From Craterostigma plantagineum (taxonomy: Eukaryota > Streptophyta > Magnoliopsida > Lamiales > Linderniaceae), in NCBI GenBank assembly GCA_027422505.1, contig JAPQWV010000002.1:26390501-26454500 (forward strand): a DNA stretch of 64,000 nucleotides. The letters are read 5' to 3'. The translations under genes and the position numbers were made by a program. The notes below the pieces were generated by a model. That model worked only from the letters and a program-made list of their open reading frames with translations, had not been told where the DNA came from and did no database searches. Below are positions 56,848-64,000 of this stretch, piece by piece (within the stretch, counting starts at the first letter, position 1; the number at the start of each line of letters is the position of its first letter).

Positions 56848-58763
56848 GGCTAGATTGGCTTTGTGGTGTAAAGGAATCTGGGAAGATGCAAGAAGCTGTT
56901 GAACTAGTAAAGTGAAGAGGGATGCTTTGTAATACTTCAATGCTTGCTTTAAATAGGTCACAGAGTCTTAGTTGCGTCTTGCCTCTTCTGCCTAGGTGTA
57001 AGTATTCTGAGTAAGGGGTGATCCACGCATGCTAGCACTCGGTGGACACGCAAGTAGAATTGCTGCCACGTTAGGCTCCTTAGCTTCGGTTTAGGCTCGG
57101 TTCTGTCCCTTATGTACGTCACGGTAGTTGAAGGATTTTAAGTCGGGCTATTAGAATTGAATGTCTTTTACGCATCCATTTAATAGCAGTGACGCCATTT
57201 AAATGGGAAATAGTAAAGTTCATAGCATGTTCATATGTTGTCTCTGTAGCTCAGTAGCTGCTCATTTTGCCTTTCTTAGTTAAAAAACAAGGCGATTTAG
57301 GTTGATTTGAGTTCCATGCCGTTGTCGTCTTGTTGAGGTGCTGAAACTATTTTCTTTTTCTGTTGTAATTTGGACAAAATACATAAAAAGTTGTAGAGAA
57401 CTTAACATTAACTGACTTTTGATATGGTATCATGATCTATTAAAAAGGTTCTTTACATTACAGTTTTACTGATGACATTCCAATCAGTGTAGCATTAACT
57501 CGCGAGAATCTTACATACTTTTTATAAGTTAAAGAAGATGCAAAACATGTTTAGCGTGAACTAATATGGCCGTCGTCATCGGTTTTATTGGAGTTTGTCA
57601 ATATTGTCGTCAAGCGGTGAAATATATCTTTGGCACACCGCTTGAGTCACGTGAACAATCTCATCTTCCGTCCCTCTTTTCGTACGTATTGATTATGATA
57701 TCCATAGTTTGGTACGAAATGTCGTGGGTAAGTTTGATGCAGAGTTTTTAACTTATACTGCTTGGTTATCATTTTTACCTCCTGACCTTCACGTCTTCAA
57801 TCATAGCTACTTTATCTTATTTGACAATCATATTAAACACATTTATCAGTTAAGCTGCCTGAGTCATTTTTGCATAAAGTTTCTCATTTGCAGAGTCTGA
57901 AAATTTAACCATACTACAGAACTGCATGTGAACTTTGAATATCTTTATAGCAGCCGTTACTAAGAATGTAAGTCGTAACGGCCCCCCTTTTCGCACGAGC
58001 TATTTGATTGATTCCTCAGTACCGTTACTATATCGACCATTTGAATGGTTTTAGATTGAGATGTTGATGTCCAAGTTTACTTTCTCTTGTTTACTATCGG
58101 TTAATAAAGTTATATGGTTTTCAAGATTCAATCTTCTATTCGCGCACCTACATTCGATTTTGCTATGTGCCATTGCTGTTGCTATGATACGTTCTATATA
58201 TATAGCGGAATCAATTATTTTCCGTTAACTTCATCATGTTCTCCAGGATTTCCTTATTTTCTTCAGGTACACGCACGACAACGTGGACATTGAAGAATGG
58301 TTTTTTATGCTCAAGGTTTGTTTCTTCTTTCCAACTTTGTCTATTGCGTCCTTGTGTTGAGTTGTATAAGCATTCATAATTGTTTTTTTTTTAATAAATT
58401 TCACCTAACTTTAGGATTGGAATTGAGATGGATCAATTGAAGAATGTTTCCTTCCTACAGGCTTTCGAGGGTATGGGCCGGCCGGCTTTGTTATGACCAA
58501 TTTGGGCCTGAAACAAATATGGGCCTAAAGTTAGGCCCGTAATTGATACCACGTGTCACTTCCCATATGTGGTCGTCGTCGACTCTTCTTCCCTGCTCTC
58601 TCATTTTCCATGCTATTCCATTGATATTCTTCTTCGTCAGTCTTCGACTCGTAAATTGTGATCCGCTCATATTCTGTCCACTGAAAATAATACAAGGAAA
58701 GCGAAGTGCGAACGAGAAATCGGCGTTCACTGCTGAATTGTAGAAAAGGAGAAGATCGAGAGA
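56848..58763. other. Gene-free stretch between divergent CSLA and unknown plastid gene
   Basis: About 1.9 kb. Promoter of CSLA on the left and promoter of the next gene on the right. Frames near 57566-57900 are short, unconserved-looking and intron-free with no domain. No repeat family recognised. Confidence 0.4.
58502..58555 (+). promoter_or_regulatory. Site II and G-box promoter cluster
   Basis: TGGGCC at 58502-58507, a second TGGGCC at about 58520-58525, the inverse GGCCC near 58534, and a CACGTG G-box at 58550-58555, about 210-260 bp before the ATG at 58764. The mix of TCP-type site II and light/ABA-type G-box is common at genes for plastid proteins; function is inferred. Confidence 0.6.
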
Positions 58764-59961
58764 ATGGCCATGGGTGAAGCTTCTGCGACGTTGTGTTTTA
58801 CGACGGCCTTTCCTCATTTCAAGCAACACAATTCAAGTCCTTCGACTTCTACGAGATCGATTTCTCCTTTCCGCCGTGTTCGACCACCACGATCTATCAA
58901 ATTCATCGCCAGATCGTCTGGGTTCCGCGGAGATGAATCCTTCGGCTTTTACCCGTGGGAGACTCCTGACTCTCGTGACTCCTGTATGATGCATTAATCG
59001 TTCGTTTCTTGTGATTTATTTGTTTCTCTGACTTTTTCTTAGCTGGTTTTACCCTAAGAATGTTGATTTATAACTTGGGTTCGATCTGTTCTCAACTCTT
59101 CATGGTGTTTTATATTAATGTTTTTTTTTCGTTGTAGCTATAGAGTGGGTTTCAGAGGAGAGAGTTACATTGTTCACATCCGATGGGCTGATTCAGATCG
59201 GTGGGAATCTCGTGCCACGTAGAGCTTCTTCTGCCAATGTATGTGCCTTCTATTTTCTTTTCTTAGCTGGTTAGATTATCTGGCTGTTATCTTGATTGGA
59301 AACAACAAGGTTATTTATTTATTACATATGTTCGAATTCTGTTGTTTTTATGATTACTAGTCTTTTCTCTTCATAATCCTAGGGTAGTAAGATCTGATTT
59401 TTTTATCAATGCAGAAGAAGCTTGGGAAGTGGAAAACGTCGCGAAGATCTCAACGATTTCACGAGAAGAATTACATGGATCCAGAGCAAAGCCTATGTCT
59501 CGGTGCACTATTCGATATTGCGGCAACCAACGTGCGAATTTCGTATCTTTCCTGTGATTTTTTGTTAAGATCTATGTAAATGTATTCTATCTGCTTTTGA
59601 TTTATAGGGCCTTAATACGGGCAGAAGGCTCTGTATTTACGGATTCTGTCGCTCCATTGAGATGCTTTGCGATGTAGTCGAAGACACTGTCGTCGAACAT
59701 GGTGGAGAGGTACATTTTGCTCGTCATTTTTTTTTTCTGTTCTTCATCCTACCTTAGTCTTACTTCGAAAGGTCCTCTTTTACCAATTAGGTTGTTACAG
59801 CGGAGAAGGAAAGCAAAAGTGGTATGCACGAAAAGTTAACTATGACAGTCGCAGTCCCTTTACTGTGGGGAGTTCCTCCTGCCTCTGACACGCTTCGTCT
59901 CGCCGTCCGAAGCGGTGGAGGGATTGTGGAGAAGGTCTATTGGCAATGGCACTTCATGTAG
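58764..59961 (+). CDS. Probable chloroplast-targeted protein of unknown function
   Basis: Five exons: 58764-58983, 59138-59238, 59415-59531, 59608-59709, 59791-59961; 236 aa, frame continuous. The first 55 or so residues are rich in Ser, Thr, Arg and Pro with almost no acidic residues (SSPSTSTRSISPFRRVRPPR), as in a plastid transit peptide. The mature part has no transmembrane helix. It contains IEWVSEERVTLFTSDGLIQI, a basic KKLGKWKTSRRSQRFHEKNY segment, YMDPEQSLCLGALFDIAATN and the C-terminal GGGIVEKVYWQWHFM. Three Cys (LCLG, LCIYGFC) could bind metal, but no known motif fits. It looks conserved and single-copy. I do not recognise the family; light-regulated promoter motifs fit a plastid role. 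Confidence 0.78.
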
Positions 59962-60662
59962 TAAGTAAATGTCTATATACTCATGTAAATACTCTTAACA
60001 AATTTTTACAAGTGTTGTTGTATGTGTGTGAATAATATCATTCTTCTGTAAAAATGTGGTCTTGTATGATCAATCACATTCTCATTCTCTCATGTTGGTG
60101 TGGTGATGACATAGTAGATGAAAAGACACAACCTTGATAGTGAGGATGTGCTATAGCCTGTAATAAGATATTGCCACCATTGAATAGATTCAATGTACTG
60201 TCAGCAGATTAAACTCTAAACAACCACCAAGTAGAAATGGATTGAGCACCTTTTTTGATAATTTATGTACAGCAATGAAGCTTCTTCTTCGGTGACCAAC
60301 GATTTTTTTTTTTAAAAAAAGGCTCATTTGTTAACAATTCAACAACTTCGATTCACAACAGCTAGTGGCTGTTTTGTTTGGCAATTTGAAAATAAAAAAT
60401 TGGTTTCTCGATAAGATGATGAAATATTTGAAGCAACGCTTTGCTTCATTCCATGGTGGTAGAGAGTCTTCTTATCCACCACCACCACCACCAATGGTGC
60501 TCATGTATGATATTCTGGTCATGTCACTCTACTTTCTAGTGACAACTTGGACGACTATATTAGTATATAAAGCCTTGTCATTTTCATGCAAATTAAGCCT
60601 CACAACAACACAAAAGAACAAAACAAATCGTTCTGTTTATTATTACATGAGCTGAGCCCGCC
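59962..60662. other. Gene-free stretch: 3' flank and MYB promoter
   Basis: AT-rich, with T and A runs at 60305-60325 and a (CCA)n run near 60477-60495. No coding sequence. Confidence 0.4.
60564..60570 (+). promoter_or_regulatory. TATA box of the MYB gene
   Basis: TATATAA, 93 bp before the ATG at 60663; transcription start expected about 25-35 bp downstream. Confidence 0.5.
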
Positions 60663-61491
60663 ATGCAAGAAATCGAGCTGCGTAAAGGACCTTGGCTCGA
60701 AGAAGAAGACGAACAGCTAACTTCTGCTGTGGCTGTTCTTGGGAACAAGAGATGGGATTCATTAGCCAAAGCATCAGGTAAATTTTTTTTTTCATTATTA
60801 TTAACATGTCCCATCCCATGGAAAAACCATCTTATGTTTAGTATATTCTTTGACAAGGCTTGAGGAGAAGTGGCAAGAGTTGTAGGCTTAGGTGGATGAA
60901 CTACTTAAGACCCAATCTAAAGCACGGAAGCATGTCCGAAGAGGAGCAGCGTGTTATCGTCGAGCTACATGAGAAGCTGGGCAACAGGTAAATAAAAATA
61001 CTCTTGCATTGCATGCCTATTTTTTTTTTCTTCTATTGCATGTCATTATTTTCCTTATTTTTTCCTTCTTCATGAAGGTGGTCGAAGATTGCAGAGACAT
61101 TGCCGGGAAGAACAGACAATGAGATAAAGAACTATTGGAGAGGTTACTTGAAGAAAAAGAAGAGGACTGTAGTTGAAATGCAAGGTTAATGAACTAACAA
61201 TATAATCATAATCCAAAATTAACTACGGTTAAGTGCTTCTTCTCATGTGCAGAAACCTGCAATAAAACCATGAATTCTGCTTCTTCAAACACTTCACTGA
61301 GAACAGCTTTCTACTCAGACAAGGATGATGAGTTGCTAAGAAACTCAGATTCAGATCAGTTTGGCCTGACTGCAAGTTCCCCTTACGAATTAAGATTGAA
61401 GGAATCGATTCTAAACTCGCCTTGCGATGGTTTAAGTAAAACAGACGACTGTGTATATGAGTTGAGGTGGGACTATGATATATCAGAATAA
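60663..61491 (+). CDS. R2R3-MYB transcription factor
   Basis: Four exons: 60663-60777, 60858-60987, 61078-61184, 61253-61491; 196 aa. R2 at about 8-57 ([12 protein letters not shown], then W, then [20 protein letters not shown]) and R3 at about 60-110 ([32 protein letters not shown]). In R3 the first Trp is replaced, as usual in plants. The opening [10 protein letters not shown] and [10 protein letters not shown] resemble the small MYB27/48/59 group. Intron positions inside the repeats are the common plant ones. The C-terminal tail is short and acidic with no EAR motif that I can see. A nuclear DNA-binding regulator; target genes unknown. A hAT element begins 78 bp after the stop, so it may lie in the 3' UTR. 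Confidence 0.9.
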
Positions 61492-61568
61492 TAATATGGA
61501 ATCGATCTTCAGTGATCATGCATGGGAAATTCCACTTTGGGAAGGATGATGAGCTTCGAATTCTCTTC

Positions 61569-62236
61569 CATGGTTCGCTGAAACGGGAACGGACGCCGGA
61601 ACGGACACAAGCGTTCCAGTTCCATTGTATTTTAACGGAACGGTAACGGACGTTCCACTAATTTATTAAAAAATTATATAATACTAATGTAAAAAATAAA
61701 GCAACATTACAATTTATGATTGCTTTAAAATATATAAATTATATGGTTAGTTGCAAGCCATTTGTAAATTCAACAAAGGTTATAAATAAATAAGATTTAA
61801 TTATTTAACTTCATTAAACGTTGATATCATGTTTTTTAACAAATATATATAATTTACATACTAGGATCTAATTTTTGTTCAAATATGGGCCTAAATACTT
61901 GGTCACTTTCTAAAATTAGTGCTTGGCCCAGCCCACTAAATATGGAAATTGAATATTTTTAATTAAAGTCGGTCATCTTCAACCTCTAGCTTGCATTTAG
62001 TTTCTGAAACCCTAAAATCCGAATTCGGCTACAAATCACCGTCCCGCCGCTCCACGGCCGCTTTATCGCCGATCCCGTTCCAAAATCGTCGTTCCACCCG
62101 AAAAAACGCCGTTTCGTCCGTTTTTTCGGCCGTACCAATCCGCTCCGTGAAGAAGCCGGAACTTTGGCACGGAGGCTATCGTTCCGGTTCCAACTCGGCC
62201 GTTCCGGCCGTCTTAACGGCGATCCGGCGAACCATG
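61569..62236. mobile_element. hAT-type non-autonomous element next to the MYB gene
   Basis: 668 bp flanked by a perfect 8-bp duplication TTCTCTTC (61561-61568, 62237-62244). Ends CATGGTTCGCTG and (reverse) CATGGTTCGCCG. The subterminal regions are rich in GGAACGG/CCGTTCC motifs on both sides, AT-rich in the middle. A 99-codon open frame in the right third is a by-product of these motifs. Confidence 0.9.
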
Positions 62237-62605
62237 TTCTCTTCTTTGCAAGAGTTTGTTCACTGTAAATAAGTGGGTTTACCACATGTTTATAACATTA
62301 TCAATGTACGTGGACAAGAAAGAATGCTTTCATCTTCGCATTAGGACGGCATACAGTATCACACACATGACTTAAATAACAATCGATGAATCCTCGTAAG
62401 GGCACTAAGAAAAGGAGGATTCATTCGCCTTTTATATCGCTATCGTTCTGATAAATCGTAACCATGGTTTTATGATCTATAAGGTAAACTATGTTATAAA
62501 ACTTGCATTAGATTGAAAATCATCTGTCATTTGTGCCGTTTGCCAGGTAGTGACATTAGTATTTTACTACTGGTAAAGTAATGTGTATTAATATAGAGGA
62601 TTAGG

Positions 62606-62902
62606 CTCCGTATTCCAACGAACGAAAATCGTTACACCTCCCCCGACAAGTGTTAAAACACACGTAAACATCATTACACCTACGAATTTCATTACACCAA
62701 GTGTTTTAAAAAAAAAACTAATTATTACGTATGGAGTAGAAAAAACCAGTATTATATATTAAAATAGAAAAATACGTAATAATGAAGTTTTTTGTTATTT
62801 AACCACTTGTTGTAATGAAATTCATAGGTGTAATGATGTTTACGTGTGTTTTAACACTTGTCGCGGGGAGGTGTAACGATTTTCGTTCGTTGGAATACGG
62901 AG
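62606..62902. mobile_element. Foldback MITE with ~100-bp inverted arms
   Basis: Left arm 62606 to about 62712 and right arm about 62797-62902 are near-perfect reverse complements: CTCCGTATTCCAACGAACGA, AAATCGTTACACCTCCCC, ACAAGTGTTAAAACACACGT and AAACATCATTACACCTA all reappear inverted. The loop is about 85 bp, AT-rich. Differences between arms are few, so the element is young or still folding-constrained. The target duplication was not clear to me. Confidence 0.85.
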
Positions 62903-63292
62903 TGGAATACGAAAAGTGGAATAGGTGATCTCAACCGTTTTGAATGCGGTTGAGTTATTCATGTAGCGCGTGTGCACGCGCGCAAGATAATGTTTTTCTT
63001 TTGGCCAACAACGTTTTAGGTGGGGGACAATAGCTTAAGCAAGTTGAACTAATGCTTCATGACTTGGTAAGAATTTTTTTTTTCAAAAAAACAATATTTA
63101 AGTTTTTTCTGCTACTATTGGGCCGAACAATCCAAAAGAAATATCGGGCTTTCAACACATTTGGGCTTGAATTGATTCACTCTTTAAATGGGCTTCTTCA
63201 GAAGGGACAGAATTCTTGAAGGACAGAAGTAGATTTCAGGGAATCAGACAACATTTGTCAGTCTTGTTTCCCATTCAGTTACACCATCTTCA
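62903..63292. other. Gene-free stretch before the pectate lyase 3' end
   Basis: Contains several GGGCC/GGGCTT motifs (63120-63195) that could be promoter elements, but no gene start follows on the plus strand. Otherwise unremarkable. Confidence 0.35.
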
Positions 63293-64000
63293 CTACAACG
63301 GCTCAAAATTTGCAGAGCCATGTAGGAACAAATAGGCTGCTAACAGAGATAACATTAAAACAAAAGAAGCATTCGAATGAAGCCTCTCAGATCTCCCATA
63401 ATCATCATCGTAGTCCTCGAACAAGCCCGACTTTGCATCGAACTCACCTTCCGTGCCATTCCCCGACGTCGTTATCACAAAAATGCAGTTCAAGAAAGAA
63501 TAATCTAAGCTAAGCTGCAAAACCTTGATGAAGCCAAGAAGAGATACGATGCACAACCAAAAAGTGTTTCGGTCTTTGATGATTATAACAATTAACAATG
63601 CCCCACTCCTTAGAAAAAAGATGTCCAAAGCAAAGACGAAACAAAAGTAGAAGCAATATGCAGTCACCTGCTTCCAAAAACGCCAGAGTAAAGGGTAAGC
63701 TGGTCAATATACTCGGCAGACTTTGGCTCTACGCTGTAAGCCTTCTCATACTTCACTTCCACGCCTTCGCCCGAGGCCACAAAGTACGCTCCGTTCACCA
63801 TTACATCGCCTTCGCTCCTCCAATTCCATCCTCTCCACTTATCCTCTGATGTGTCCACACGCTTTGTCACCTGCCAAGAAACACTTATTACAATCTTGGA
63901 TATCTTTTACATATATGACCAGCTTTCCAAGTCTCTTAACTAACCTCCTTGGCGTTTCGATCGTAAGGCGCTATGTATCTATTCCCCTGGCTATTGATAG
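63293..64000 (-). CDS. Pectate lyase, 3' part only (runs off the window), probably GPI-anchored
   Basis: Partial. Exons seen (transcription order): 64000-63945 (5' end outside), 63870-63668, and a last exon from about 63506 to 63293. The polysaccharide lyase family 1 C-terminal motifs are NSQGNRYIAPYDRNAKEVTK and WRGWNWRSEGDVMVNGAYFV. The enzyme cleaves de-esterified pectin by beta-elimination in the cell wall. After an acidic linker (EDYDDDYG) the protein ends in a hydrophobic segment (ASFVLMLSLLAAYLFLHG), as in GPI-anchor signals of some plant pectate lyases. The acceptor of the last exon is uncertain; the catalytic part lies beyond the window. Confidence 0.85.

Noticed and set aside
57566..57900. 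Two short frames between CSLA and the unknown plastid gene
   Set aside because: About 60 codons each, no conserved motif, no splice partners.
61986..62285. Overlapping ~95-codon frames on both strands in the hAT element
   Set aside because: Produced by GC-rich subterminal motifs; they cross the element boundary and target duplication.

Overview
This is a nuclear segment from a flowering plant, very probably a eudicot. The evidence is AT-rich intergenic DNA, short GT-AG introns, and plant-only families: a U-box/ARM ubiquitin ligase, a two-domain WRKY factor, an R2R3-MYB, a CSLA mannan synthase and a pectate lyase. No tRNA, rRNA, CRISPR array or bacterial-style operon is visible. Exon coordinates below were read by eye from reading-frame continuity and splice dinucleotides. 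They are models, not transcript evidence.

Layout, left part (1-35.2 kb). PUB30/31-like E3 ligase (-); a gene-free, repeat-filled block of about 3.7 kb; WRKY1-like factor (+); J-domain/DUF3444 protein (-); ADA2 transcriptional adaptor (-), divergent from a small HCF153-like thylakoid protein (+); a 2.75-kb deletion-derivative MULE with perfect 9-bp target-site duplications; an uncharacterised multi-pass membrane protein (+); an O-fucosyltransferase-like protein (-); a short JASON-like protein (-); a WDR26/GID7-like LisH-CTLH-WD40 protein (-); and choline-phosphate cytidylyltransferase (+).

Central part (35.54-53.54 kb). This 18-kb block is a composite transposon. Two ULP1-carrying Mutator-like elements (the type known as Kaonashi), here called MULE-A and MULE-B, lie head to head as a mirror image: ULP gene(+), transposase(-), transposase(+), ULP gene(-). 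The whole block, not each element, is flanked by the same perfect 9-bp duplication (GAGTAGAGG). The two elements are separated by exactly 9 bp (AATAATGAC). MULE-A is decayed and carries a hAT element in an intron, plus a PIF/Harbinger-type element that itself contains a hAT element. MULE-B has an intact 8-exon ULP-like gene (888 aa) and a transposase damaged by one visible 1-bp deletion. The introns and gene-flanking spacers of both elements are packed with the short motif TTATTCGAGT and its reverse complement. The smaller MULE at 19.1-21.9 kb has a different, GC-rich motif array in the corresponding introns.

Right part (53.5-64 kb). CSLA glucomannan synthase (-); an unrecognised, probably plastid-targeted protein (+); an R2R3-MYB (+) followed at once by a hAT element with 8-bp duplications; a foldback MITE; and the 3' end of a probably GPI-anchored pectate lyase (-) that runs out of the window.

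The host genes are ordinary single-copy neighbours with no sign of a functional cluster. The transposon biology in the centre is the main interest.
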